Shown here: piece after piece, positions 8,171 to 16,337 of the stretch
How the letters are laid out: every line of letters starts with the position of its first letter
Numbering within the stretch: position 1 is the stretch's first letter
Assembly: GCF_024346375.1 (NCBI RefSeq)
Contig: NZ_JAGQCV010000007.1
Span: forward strand, 118,728 to 182,727
Direction: 5' to 3'
Length of the DNA stretch: 64,000 nucleotides
Origin: Synechococcus sp. ATX 2A4
Lineage (GTDB): Bacteria; Cyanobacteriota; Cyanobacteriia; PCC-6307; Cyanobiaceae
The notes under the pieces: model-generated
What the model was told of the DNA's origin: nothing
The model's input: only the letters and a program-made list of their open reading frames with translations
The model's database searches: none
Position numbers and translations under genes: made by a program

Positions 8171-8581
8171 ATGATGCCCTTTTCCGCCGCTGGCCCGATC
8201 GAAAGTGCGATCGTGCTGGCGGCCGACGACCCCCAGCAGCTGGCCGGCTTCTATGGGCTGCTGGTGGGCCGCGCGCCGGAGCCGGGTTTGAGCGCGCGGC
8301 ACTGGCGCCTGCCGCTGCCGTCGGGTGGACGGCTGGAGATCTATGCCCCGTCATCGCGGCGGCCCCGGCCGCGCCAGCACGGCCGCCTGGGGGTGTGCGC
8401 GACGCGGCCGGCCGGGCCAGAGCCTGCCCTGCAGGTGCTGCACGATTGGCGGTTGCAGCTCCTGGTCCAGGGGGCCGTTGAGCTGGAGCCGGCGCGGCTG
8501 GAGCCGTTCGGTGCGGAAGCCTGGATGGCGGATCCGGAGGGCAACCCGTTTCTGCTGCTGGTGCAGGGCGGCACCGGCTGA
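8171..8581 (+). CDS. VOC (glyoxalase/dioxygenase superfamily) protein
   Basis: A 136-residue protein with the beta-alpha-beta-beta-beta repeat pattern of the vicinal oxygen chelate fold. It starts SAIVLAADDPQQLAGFYGLL and ends AWMADPEGNPFLLLVQ, the typical last strands (DPxGN). Metal-binding residues are not complete enough to call glyoxalase I, so the substrate is unknown. It is transcribed away from the methyltransferase with a 104-bp gap. Confidence 0.7.
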   Translation: MMPFSAAGPIESAIVLAADDPQQLAGFYGLLVGRAPEPGLSARHWRLPLPSGGRLEIYAPSSRRPRPRQHGRLGVCATRPAGPEPALQVLHDWRLQLLVQGAVELEPARLEPFGAEAWMADPEGNPFLLLVQGGTG

Positions 8582-8814
8582 GCGAGAGCTTCAGCCAGCT
8601 GAGGCAGCTGATTCTCCGCGCGTCCGATTCGGCAACCTGCCGCTGACTAGCCACTGCTCCTTGCGCCCTTCAGTCGTTCCTTAACTGTGCATCGCCACCA
8701 TTTTACTGCTGCACGATGCGGCTTTTCGGTGCAGGCGTGCTGCACCCAATCGAGCGTGGGCCGTTCAGTGAGCTCTGGCTACGGTTGCGTTGGATCCTCC
8801 TGGCTGCAGACACC

Positions 8815-9537
8815 ATGATTGAAACCATCGAAGGTCTGCCCGAAGGCACACTTGGTTTTCAGTTCAGAGGAAAGATCACGGCGGGTGATTATAATCTGGT
8901 GCTCACTCCCGCTTTGGATCGAGCGCTGGAGGAGCATCACCGCGTCAAGGCGCTGGCCTGCCTCGGAGATGATTTTGAAGGCTTCAGCCTGGGGGCCGCC
9001 TGGGAAGACACCCAAGAGGGATTGCGGCATTGGGATGGCTTCGAGCGGCTGGCTGTGGTCACCGATGTGGCCTGGATGCGGCACGGTCTGCAGGCCGTTG
9101 CCGTGGCCTTGCCCTACCCCGTGCGTGTGTTCGGCAATGCCGAGCTTCAGGAGGCACGCCGCTGGTTGAGCGAGGCCCTCGGCACCATCCAGTTCTCCCG
9201 CGATGCCGATGTGGTGACGGTGCGGTTGATCGGCTCGCTGGATGCCGCCGCCTATGCCCGCGCGGAGGAGGAGATTGCGGCGGCCTTCGCCGGCCTCGAC
9301 GGGGTGCGGGTGCTGCTGGAGTTGAGTGCCTTTGATGGCTGGGCCGGCCTCGGTGCGCTCAGCCGCCACCTCGGCCTGATCCGTGACCACCAACGCTCGA
9401 TTCGCCGCGTGGCCCTTGTCGGCAACCGCGTGTGGCAGAAACTGGCCGAAAAGGCCACCTCCCGCTTCATCACCGCCGAGACCCGCTTCTTCGATTCCGC
9501 TGATGCCGCGTTGGCGGAGGTGTGGATCCGCCAGTGA
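8815..9537 (+). CDS. Protein with two SpoIIAA/STAS-like domains
   Basis: The 240-residue product carries two similar halves. Each opens with a beta strand ending in a Gly-rich turn (LGFQFRGKITAGDY; VVTVRLIGSLDAAAY), followed by strands and helices with W(E/A) motifs and an RVALVGN or RLAVVTDV strand. This matches the SpoIIAA-like family (PF11964), in which a single domain is usual. Function is unknown; the fold is related to STAS anti-sigma antagonists and lipid-binding Sec14-type domains. I used the ATG at 8815, since the upstream 33 residues do not fit the fold. Confidence 0.7.
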   Translation: MIETIEGLPEGTLGFQFRGKITAGDYNLVLTPALDRALEEHHRVKALACLGDDFEGFSLGAAWEDTQEGLRHWDGFERLAVVTDVAWMRHGLQAVAVALPYPVRVFGNAELQEARRWLSEALGTIQFSRDADVVTVRLIGSLDAAAYARAEEEIAAAFAGLDGVRVLLELSAFDGWAGLGALSRHLGLIRDHQRSIRRVALVGNRVWQKLAEKATSRFITAETRFFDSADAALAEVWIRQ

Positions 9538-9539
9538 CC

Positions 9540-9569
9540 GGTGCAAGCGTGGCTGGTGCAAGCGTGAAC
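9540..9569 (+). repeat. 15-bp tandem duplication after a stop codon
   Basis: GGTGCAAGCGTG occurs at 9540 and again 15 bases later at 9555. The repeat begins three bases after the stop of the SpoIIAA-like gene. Confidence 0.7.
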
Positions 9570-10036
9570 AGATGTACAGAGCAATGGACGGTTCTGGCCC
9601 GCCGTTCCATGATTCATTTGTCGGGATTCGGAGGCACCATTTGGCAGATACTCCCCCTGAACATCGATCAGGAGTGCGCTGACGTTTCGGACCCTGCTCC
9701 AACAGTCTCGCAGTAAGTGATGGCTTCCTGGTTGCTTTATGCGGCCGCCCAATGCATCGTTTCAGGTGCCCATGGGTATCGGTGAAGCCACTCCGTTGAA
9801 CACCATGGCCCCAGGTGCCAGCGGCAGCAACTCCGCCCCACAACTTCATCTTCTGCGAATCGAATGATTCGCCCTTTGATTCATCTTTGGTGACGTCACG
9901 CCTGTCATTGAGTCAGGCCTGATCGTCACACCCCCATGGAGTGAAGCCCGGTGGCCTTGTCACCGGGCTTTCTCGTGGAGGATCACTTACTTGCCGCCCC
10001 CGCTCCAGGCTGCTGCTGCTTCGCGCCCCCACCGCT
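9570..10036. other. Intergenic region between convergent genes
   Basis: I find no protein-like frame. Besides the hairpin at 9944-9970 it contains a short palindrome TCAGGCCTGA near 9913. An unannotated small RNA ending at the hairpin is possible but not shown. Confidence 0.4.
9944..9970 (+). terminator. Strong hairpin, probable terminator
   Basis: A perfect 10-bp stem, AAGCCCGGTG (9944-9953) with CACCGGGCTT (9961-9970), encloses a 7-base loop. On the + strand it is followed by TCTCG, a weak T-tract. It lies about 400 bases after the SpoIIAA-like gene and 66 bases before the end of the convergent acyltransferase gene. Confidence 0.6.
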
Positions 10037-10540
10037 TCAGCCCTCCGTGGCGTGCCGTTGCCGCAGGGCCCGCAGCACCGGCGCGAGCCGCAGGCGGTTG
10101 TAGCGCTGCAGCCAAAGACAGGGCAGGTTGAACGCGGTGGCGAAGCTGAGGCTGATCCACACACCCAGCGGCGGCAACCACAGGGCCGTGAGCATCCAGA
10201 AGGGCCAGAGCGCCAGGTGCACCAGTTCGGCGCGCCGGGTTTCCGCCACCAGGCGCTGCAGGGTGCCGGCATCCCGCCGCATCAGGCTGTTCTTGCGCAC
10301 GCCCCCCGGTAAGGCGTCGCCGGCATCGGGCAGCAGGGATTTCCAGCGCCGGATTCCCAGCCGGCGCTCGTAGCCCTGGGTGGTCTCCGGCCAGGGGCGT
10401 CGCGCGGTCAGCCAGGTGTCACGCTCCAAGGCCGCAGGCGGCAGGCGCTGAGCCAGCCAGCCGACCAGCAGCGACCACACCAGCCACCCCAACGCGCAGG
10501 CGAGGGCCGCTAGCGCGTTGGAAAACGCCTGCCTTTCCAT
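10037..10540 (-). CDS. CrtO-type acyltransferase (glycosyl-4,4'-diaponeurosporenoate acyltransferase family)
   Basis: A 167-residue membrane protein. It has an N-terminal hydrophobic helix, then the family signature WKSLLPDAGDALPGGVRK, then LVAETRRAELVHLALWPFW leading into a second hydrophobic region. In Staphylococcus aureus the homologous CrtO adds a fatty acid to the glucose of staphyloxanthin. This is not the unrelated carotene ketolase also called CrtO. The start overlaps the end of the GT2 gene by 31 bases, so the two are coupled. The substrate here is inferred to be the product of that glycosyltransferase. Confidence 0.72.
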   Translation of the reverse strand: MERQAFSNALAALACALGWLVWSLLVGWLAQRLPPAALERDTWLTARRPWPETTQGYERRLGIRRWKSLLPDAGDALPGGVRKNSLMRRDAGTLQRLVAETRRAELVHLALWPFWMLTALWLPPLGVWISLSFATAFNLPCLWLQRYNRLRLAPVLRALRQRHATEG

Positions 10541-11649
10541 TCGATCGTGCCCCGCTCAAGATTCAGGATGGCCCGGAGGAACACCCCCAGGAAAAACAGC
10601 ACCGGCACCGGAAAGATCAGGCAGATCCAGCCGAAATCTCCCACCCGCCGGGTGATCACCAGCAGTTGCAGGGCGAACGCCAGGTAGAGCACCAGGTTGG
10701 GCGCCAGGGAGGCGTCGCCCACCATCGGCCAACCCAGCAACGCCGCCGGCAGACACCAGGCCGCCCAGAACAGACCGGACAGCCAGAGCAACACCGCCAG
10801 CATCCACAGCCAGCGCACCTCACCGGCAGCGGTGGCGAAATTCTTGGCGAAGCCCACCACCATGTCGTGAAGGCCGCCGGGGTACATGCGGTACGCGATC
10901 AGCCCATCGCCGATGTAGGCGCTCACCGGCAGCCCGGCCTTTTCGTAGAGGTGGCCCATGAACCAGTCTTCGACCACCTTGCCGGCCACCGCTGCGTGGC
11001 CGCCGACCCGGTCGTAGTCGACCCGGCTGGTGGCCATAGACGGACCGAACGCCACGCCGCACCCTGGCCCCATCGGCACCGCCATCAGCCCCACCAGGTT
11101 GAACAGCATCGAGAGCTGTTCGTAGGGCTGTTCGGTGCGGTGGAACGGTTGCACCGACACCAGTCCGCCCAGGGCCTGGCGTGTGGCCACCAGCCGTTCC
11201 AGAAAGGCGGGCTGCGGCTCGGTGTCGGCGTCAAGGAACACCAGGATGTCGCCTGTGCTGGCGCGGACGCCATGGTGCAGGGCCCAGGTTTTGCCGCACC
11301 AGCCTTCGGCCAGAGGCGGCGGTTGCATCACCCTCACGCCGGCGCTCTCGGCGATGGCTGCCGTGCGATCGCTGGAGTGATCGTCGATCACGATCACCTC
11401 AAACCCCTTGAGGCTCTGGGCGCGCAGGGCGGGCAGCAGGTTGGGAAGGGTGCGCTCCTCGTCGCGGGCGGGGATCAGCACGGAAATCTTCAGGTTTCCC
11501 TGCAGCCGGCGCTCGGGGAGTCGCATGAGCCGCTGGCAGAGGGCCCAGCCCAGCAGCCAGCGCACCACAAGAGAGATCGCCACCAGGTCCAACGGTCGGC
11601 TCCGGCGGTATCTCTCCAAGCTAGGTAGCCCTTGCCGCGCTGAGAACAA
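10510..11649 (-). CDS. GT2 glycosyltransferase, CrtQ/CruG-like
   Basis: A protein of up to 379 residues with a GT-A domain: VLIPARDEE, the nucleotide-sugar loop VIVIDDHSSDRT, the DxD region FLDADTEP, and an acceptor motif VEDWFMGHLY. Three or four C-terminal membrane helices follow. This architecture matches carotenoid glycosyltransferases such as CrtQ and cyanobacterial CruG. Overlap with the CrtO-like acyltransferase supports a glycosyl-then-acyl pathway for a carotenoid or other lipid. The first available start is TTG at 11649; an internal GTG would remove about 20 residues. Confidence 0.75.
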   Translation of the reverse strand: MFSARQGLPSLERYRRSRPLDLVAISLVVRWLLGWALCQRLMRLPERRLQGNLKISVLIPARDEERTLPNLLPALRAQSLKGFEVIVIDDHSSDRTAAIAESAGVRVMQPPPLAEGWCGKTWALHHGVRASTGDILVFLDADTEPQPAFLERLVATRQALGGLVSVQPFHRTEQPYEQLSMLFNLVGLMAVPMGPGCGVAFGPSMATSRVDYDRVGGHAAVAGKVVEDWFMGHLYEKAGLPVSAYIGDGLIAYRMYPGGLHDMVVGFAKNFATAAGEVRWLWMLAVLLWLSGLFWAAWCLPAALLGWPMVGDASLAPNLVLYLAFALQLLVITRRVGDFGWICLIFPVPVLFFLGVFLRAILNLERGTIEWKGRRFPTR

Positions 11650-11700
11650 CGCGGCAAGGGCGATCTCCCCACCCGTTGCGGAGATGGGGGGCCGGTGCGG

Positions 11701-12429
11701 TTACCAGGCGAGCTCCGGCAGTTCCCGGAACACCTTGCGCACGCCGGCACTCCACTCACCGCTCAGCTGCTTGAAGTAGGTGTCCCCCTCCGCGAAGCGG
11801 CGGCGGTGCTGGATCACCAGGCTGTCGCGCTCGTAGAGCAGCAGGTCGATCGGCATCCCCACCGACAGGTTGCTGCGCATGGTGGAGTCGAACGACACCA
11901 GCACGCACTTGGCCGCTTCCGCCAGGGTGGTATCGGGGTCGATCACCCGGTCGATGATCGGTTTGCCGTACTTCGCCTCACCGGTCTGCAGGAACGGGGT
12001 GCCCTCACTGGCTTCGATGAAGTTGCCTTCGGCGTACATGCGGAACAGGCGGGGCGCTTCCCCTTTGATCTGCCCGCCCACCAGGAAGGAGGCGTTGAAG
12101 CCGCCGGCCGGTCCTTTGAGATAAGGGCCGTCACGGTCTTCGATCGCCCGCACCGCATCGGAAACGAGCCTCATCACATCAAACATCGTGCGGGCCGTCC
12201 ATACGTTGGGCGAGCCGTCGTCGGCGTCGGCGCGCTGGCGCAGCAGGCTGATCACCGCCTGGGTGCCGGCCAGGCTGCCGGAGCTGAGCAGCACCAGCAC
12301 CCGATCGCCGCGGCGCTCAAACACGGTCATCTTGCAGAAGCTGGCGAAATCATCCAGGCCCGCATTGGTGCGTGAATCGGAGGCGAACACCATGCCGCTC
12401 TCCAACAACGCCGCCACGCAGTAAGTCAT
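11701..12429 (-). CDS. Anbu, proteasome-type peptidase
   Basis: This 242-residue protein matches Anbu, the bacterial Ntn-hydrolase ancestral to proteasome beta subunits. It starts MTYCVAALL, so Thr2 becomes the N-terminal nucleophile after Met removal. It then has FASDSRTNAGLDD and LVLLSSGSLAGTQ, plus a long C-terminal extension typical of Anbu. The ATG at 12429 is chosen because it puts Thr at position 2; a GTG lies nine bases upstream. It overlaps the transglutaminase by four bases (ATGA), the usual Anbu partner, which supports a joint role in peptide or crosslink turnover. Confidence 0.88.
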   Translation of the reverse strand: MTYCVAALLESGMVFASDSRTNAGLDDFASFCKMTVFERRGDRVLVLLSSGSLAGTQAVISLLRQRADADDGSPNVWTARTMFDVMRLVSDAVRAIEDRDGPYLKGPAGGFNASFLVGGQIKGEAPRLFRMYAEGNFIEASEGTPFLQTGEAKYGKPIIDRVIDPDTTLAEAAKCVLVSFDSTMRSNLSVGMPIDLLLYERDSLVIQHRRRFAEGDTYFKQLSGEWSAGVRKVFRELPELAW

Positions 12430-13286
12430 GCCGCCCACACCTCAAACGACTCCAGCACCGACGGCCCGAAGCTGGTGGTGAGGGCCACGTCCGCCGCATC
12501 CCGGCCCCGGGCGATCAGGATCCGCCCGATCCGCGGGGTGTTGTTGCGCGGGTCAAAGACGTGCCAGCCCTGGCCGAGGTAGGCCTCGAACCAGGCCGAG
12601 AAATCTATGGCGGAATGGGGCGGGAGCACCGCGATGTCGCTCAGATAACCGGTGCAGTATCGCGCCGGGATGTTCATGCAACGGCAAAGGGCGATGGCCA
12701 GATGGGCAAAATCACGGCACACCCCCACCCGGCTTTCGAAGGTCTGCAGGGCCGATTTGGTCGGGCTCGAGCGGTTGTAGTCGAAGCGCACGTGCTGGTA
12801 AACGAAATCGCAGATCGCCTGCACCCGCTGCCAGCCCTCCGCCACCTGGCCGAACTGGGACCAGGCGAAGTTCGTGAGCAGGTCGCTCTCACAGAAGCGG
12901 CTGGCCAGCAGGAACAGCAGGGCGTGATCCGGCAGTTGCTCCACCGGCTGCTGCTCCAACCAGGGCAGCACCGGATCGGGCAGACCCCGGTCGGCCACCA
13001 GGCCGGTGCCCCGCAACCGCATCGGCCCAGCGGGTGCCAGCAGCCGGTTGCAATGGTTGCCGTAAGTGTCGATGTAGGCCTGGCAGGGCACCTTCGGCAG
13101 CAGCTGCAGCGGATCGGCTTCGAGCAGATCGCTGGCGCGGGATTCGTGCACCCCCAGGATCACGATCATCGGCGTGGCCCGCTCACAGCGCAACAGCAGG
13201 TTGAAGCCCACGCGGATTTGCAAGGGGTGCGGCGTTGGCGAAGCCGGATCAGCTGGCACCGGCGTTGAGCTTTCAGGTCTGTCCAT
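12426..13286 (-). CDS. Transglutaminase-like protein of the Anbu operon
   Basis: A 286-residue protein with an N-terminal beta-rich domain and a transglutaminase-like core. The catalytic cysteine region reads GVCRDFAHLAIALCR, and HVFDPRNN carries the expected Asp. The segment that normally holds the catalytic His before Ala-Trp reads DFSAWFEAYL, that is, Ser instead of His; the underlying codon is clearly TCG. It is translationally coupled to Anbu. The usual alpha-E and circularly permuted ATP-grasp partners are not next to it. Activity may be lost, or a neighbouring His may substitute. Confidence 0.82.
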   Translation of the reverse strand: MDRPESSTPVPADPASPTPHPLQIRVGFNLLLRCERATPMIVILGVHESRASDLLEADPLQLLPKVPCQAYIDTYGNHCNRLLAPAGPMRLRGTGLVADRGLPDPVLPWLEQQPVEQLPDHALLFLLASRFCESDLLTNFAWSQFGQVAEGWQRVQAICDFVYQHVRFDYNRSSPTKSALQTFESRVGVCRDFAHLAIALCRCMNIPARYCTGYLSDIAVLPPHSAIDFSAWFEAYLGQGWHVFDPRNNTPRIGRILIARGRDAADVALTTSFGPSVLESFEVWAA

Positions 13287-13310
13287 GGCCCAGCCTACGG
13301 ACGTCTGCCC

Positions 13311-14093
13311 TTATCGCAGCGGCGGGAATCCCTCCGCCAGAGCGTCCAGCAGCACGGTGGCGAGCCGCTCCACCCACTCGCGCTGCCCGGCGTCGCTGGC
13401 CAGCAGGTCCTGGCGGATTTCCAGCTCCACATGCGGAATCCGGCGCTGCTCGCCGTGCACCACCACGGTGTAATCACTGGCATCACTCACCGCGTAGGGC
13501 TCGTTTTCGCCCACGCGCAGGCCCTGCTCCCGCTCCAGCCGCTGGCGCACCAATCCGGCCAGGCGGCCATCGCGGCCGTGCAGCACGCCCACATGCCAGG
13601 GACGCACGTCGCCCGCATGCACTGGCGTGAAACTGTGCAGGGCCACCAGCGCAGTAGGGCGGGTCTGCTGCGTGCGTGCCTCCAGTTCGGCGCCGATGCG
13701 CTGGTGGTAAGGGTGGAACAGTTCCTCGACCCGCTGCTGCCGCTCCTCTGCGGAGAGGCCGGCGTTGGCGGCGATGGGGGTGTGCTCGCTGAGGCACACG
13801 ATCGAATCGGGCGCCTCGGGAGGGCGGTTGACGTCGATCACCAGCCGCGAGTAGTTGTGCAGGATCAGAAAGGCGTCGAGCCGCGCCGACAGCCCCAGCC
13901 CCAGCTCCGCCACCCCCAGATCCCAGGCCACGTGCGTGTCGAGCACCGCCTCGCTCAGGTTGAGGCCGGCCAGGCGGCGCGGAATGGCCCGGCCGGCGTG
14001 ATCGGCAGTGAGCAGCACCGCGGAGCGGCCGGTAGGGCGAACGACCCGGAACACGGCCGGATCCGTTGGCTCCAGCAGGGGTTTCAGCTGCAA
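13311..14093 (-). CDS. N-formylglutamate amidohydrolase family protein
   Basis: A 260-residue protein with family features: VLLTADHAGRAIP near the N-terminus, DTHVAWDLG, YSRLVIDVNRPP, LVALHSFTP and a C-terminal VELEIRQDLL. Members are zinc-dependent amidases; the named enzyme removes formate from N-formylglutamate in histidine breakdown, but many homologues have other substrates. It ends 24 bases after the start region of the GH13 gene set and precedes transglutaminase-Anbu on the same strand, so it may belong to that operon and act on peptides or amide conjugates. Confidence 0.8.
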   Translation of the reverse strand: MQLKPLLEPTDPAVFRVVRPTGRSAVLLTADHAGRAIPRRLAGLNLSEAVLDTHVAWDLGVAELGLGLSARLDAFLILHNYSRLVIDVNRPPEAPDSIVCLSEHTPIAANAGLSAEERQQRVEELFHPYHQRIGAELEARTQQTRPTALVALHSFTPVHAGDVRPWHVGVLHGRDGRLAGLVRQRLEREQGLRVGENEPYAVSDASDYTVVVHGEQRRIPHVELEIRQDLLASDAGQREWVERLATVLLDALAEGFPPLR

Positions 14094-14116
14094 GGTCTGG
14101 CCGACAATGGCGAACC

Positions 14117-15928
14117 CTAAGGCGGATCTGTGCGCCCCATTCCAGCCGCTTGGGAATAGATCAGCACGCTGTAGGGCGCCAGTGCCACTGACGCTGACCA
14201 GGGAAGCCCGTCTCTGCTGGGAGCCACAGCCTCCACATCAGCGCAGAGATGATCATCGAACAGATCGCTGTAGCCCTGCCAGTGGCTGTTGAAGCGCAGC
14301 TTCCAGCTGCCGGCCCCAGGGAAGCCCACGGCGTAGTTGCCTTGGAAGCCGTTGAGAAAGTTTGCGATCACCACCACATCATCTCCAGGGCCGCCTTGAT
14401 CCCAGCGGTGAAACGCGATCACTTTGCGCGCCTCATTGAGATGAAACACCTCAGTGAACTGCCCACACAGCCCGCGAGAGATGCCTTCACGGTTGAGGCG
14501 AAGGCGGATCAGATCCCTGTACATCCGCACAATGCCTCGAAACTCATCCCTTTGATCCCAGTCGACGGGTACGGAATCACGAAACCAGCCCCCCTCCAGA
14601 AACTCCTGTCCCTGGAAGAGCATGGGAATGCCCGGTGCCGTCAGCACCATGGCGGCAGCCATGGTGGACCGCTTCTGCGCCACCCAGCCGGTGGGATCGT
14701 CAGGGTTGACGTCCTGCGGAACGCGTGACTGGCCGTTGGCCACATCATCGTGGGATTCGCTGTAGATCACGCGCTCGAAGGCGTCATCGTTGAAGCGGTA
14801 GAGAATGGCCTCTCTGATGCTGTGCAAGGAGCGGTTTTCATCCTGAATTGTGATCACCGCCCGGCGAATCTGCCGCACGAAGCGGGGATCCCACTGCGAA
14901 CCGAAGCCAGCGCCACCAGCGCCCACATCCTTGGTGATCCAGGCATTGCTTTCCAGATCTTCGCCGATGGTGAGGAAGCCGGGCTGAAGCTGAGCAGCGG
15001 TTTCATTGATGGCCTGCAGCAGGCTCCAACCATCTGGAAGCTCCTCGGTGCCTGCATCATCGATGCTTCGAATGAACAATGTGCTGTCGAAGCGCAGGCC
15101 GTCGATGTGATACTCGTTGATCCACATGCGCACGTTGTCAAGGATGTACTGGCGCACTTCCCCGCGGCCGTAATCGGGCCGTGTTTCTCCCCAGGGCGTG
15201 AGCGCGCGGTGATCGTTGTAGAAGTAGATGCCGCCTTTGCCATTCTCACACCAGCCATCAAACTGCCAAAGGTCAAGATCGCTGGGGCCGAAATGATTGT
15301 AAACAACATCAAGAAGCACGGCGATCCCAGCGGCATGTGATTCCTTGATGAACTGCTTGAACCCCAGGGATCCGCCGTAATCCGAATCAACCGCAAAGAT
15401 GTTCGATGGGTTGTAGCCCCAAGAGCGCATGCCTGCAAACTGGCCCACAGGCATGATCTGAATGGCGTTGACGCCAAGCTGTTTCAGGTAATCCAGCCGT
15501 GCTGTGATCGAGATGAATTTTCCTGGGCTGCTTGATTCATCGTTGAACGTGCCAACATGCAGCTCGTAGATGACAAGCTGATTCCAGCCGTGGATCGAAA
15601 AACTGTCGGCTTCCCAATCAAAGCTGGGATCATGAATCACCGTGTTTCCCGCCGAACTGGTGACTTCATGCGCATAGGGATCAATGCGAGCGATAGTTCC
15701 TCCATTGGTGTCAATGGCGTACTTGTATTGATCAGCCACGCCAGCATTTGCCACCTTGGCGTACCAATAGCCCCCTGTTTCCGGCTGCATCGGAGTCACG
15801 CGGCCATCCCAGTTGTTGAAGGTGCCGATCACGGCCACCCGCTTGGCATTGGGAGCCCACACGCGGAAGGCCACGCCATCCGCGCAAAGAATCGATCCCA
15901 TGCCTTTAACGACCTGCTGCTGCCCCAT
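14117..15928 (-). CDS. GH13 alpha-glucan enzyme (branching enzyme/amylase-like)
   Basis: A 603-residue protein with an N-terminal CBM48-like beta domain (AFRVWAPNAKRVAVIG), a (beta/alpha)8 catalytic domain and a C-terminal all-beta domain. The family residues are present: DVVYNHFGP, the nucleophile Asp in DGLRFDST, the acid/base Glu in IGEDLESN, and the transition-state Asp in SHDD. Overall order resembles glycogen branching enzymes and trehalohydrolases, but length is shorter than typical GlgB. It acts on glycogen-type alpha-glucans; exact specificity is unclear. The ATG at 15928 has a GGGAG element six bases upstream, better than the GTG at 15958. Confidence 0.82.
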   Translation of the reverse strand: MGQQQVVKGMGSILCADGVAFRVWAPNAKRVAVIGTFNNWDGRVTPMQPETGGYWYAKVANAGVADQYKYAIDTNGGTIARIDPYAHEVTSSAGNTVIHDPSFDWEADSFSIHGWNQLVIYELHVGTFNDESSSPGKFISITARLDYLKQLGVNAIQIMPVGQFAGMRSWGYNPSNIFAVDSDYGGSLGFKQFIKESHAAGIAVLLDVVYNHFGPSDLDLWQFDGWCENGKGGIYFYNDHRALTPWGETRPDYGRGEVRQYILDNVRMWINEYHIDGLRFDSTLFIRSIDDAGTEELPDGWSLLQAINETAAQLQPGFLTIGEDLESNAWITKDVGAGGAGFGSQWDPRFVRQIRRAVITIQDENRSLHSIREAILYRFNDDAFERVIYSESHDDVANGQSRVPQDVNPDDPTGWVAQKRSTMAAAMVLTAPGIPMLFQGQEFLEGGWFRDSVPVDWDQRDEFRGIVRMYRDLIRLRLNREGISRGLCGQFTEVFHLNEARKVIAFHRWDQGGPGDDVVVIANFLNGFQGNYAVGFPGAGSWKLRFNSHWQGYSDLFDDHLCADVEAVAPSRDGLPWSASVALAPYSVLIYSQAAGMGRTDPP

Positions 15929-16037
15929 CGCCAACTCCCGATCAAGCCACACTTTCACGCAACAGCGGGTTCAGGCCGTCCGCTTGAACATTCGAATAGG
16001 AACAGCAGAATGTCTGGTAATCGAGCGCATCGAATGC

Positions 16038-16067
16038 TGCAATCTGATGCAATGTGGAGCAATGTGT
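16038..16067 (+). repeat. 10-bp tandem repeat
   Basis: Three units, TGCAATCTGA, TGCAATGTGG and AGCAATGTGT, lie head to tail, with a further degenerate match on each side. Confidence 0.6.
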
Positions 16068-16106
16068 TTCAGATTCGCTTTTTCTCAAGTTGCTGGCAGT
16101 GCCACG

Positions 16107-16210
16107 CAGTCATCAGCCGCAGTCATCAGCCGCAGAAATTGGCGGCAGTGATCAGCCGCAGGAACTTTCCGCAGGAGCCTTCTGCAGGAAGGAGCTGCAG
16201 GCACCACCCC
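16107..16210 (+). repeat. 13-bp tandem array (eight units)
   Basis: CAG recurs every 13 bases from 16107 to 16198. The first two units are identical (CAGTCATCAGCCG), the fourth differs at one base, and later units decay progressively toward the CDF gene. Confidence 0.8.
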
Positions 16211-16337
16211 TTCAAGCCTCTGCACAACCACACCGAGCCAGCACCTGCAGAACCCCGGCAAATCCCTTCAGCAAGTCCCCGTCAGTGATCTGCGCCGGAG
16301 CGCCGCTTAGCTTGTCCACGACCGCAGGGGGCTACCG

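Larger units (their letters stand above)
15929..16337. other. Divergent spacer between GH13 and CDF genes
   Basis: No protein-like frame is present. It must hold promoters for both divergent genes, but much of it consists of 10-bp and 13-bp tandem arrays, listed separately. Confidence 0.45.

Noticed and set aside
9944..9970. Assigning the hairpin to a named picocyanobacterial Yfr RNA
   Set aside because: The conserved Yfr loop sequences I know are not present, so no name is justified.
10037..10540. Naming the acyltransferase as CrtO ketolase
   Set aside because: Two unrelated families share the name CrtO. The signature here is the short staphyloxanthin acyltransferase, not the large FAD-dependent carotene ketolase.
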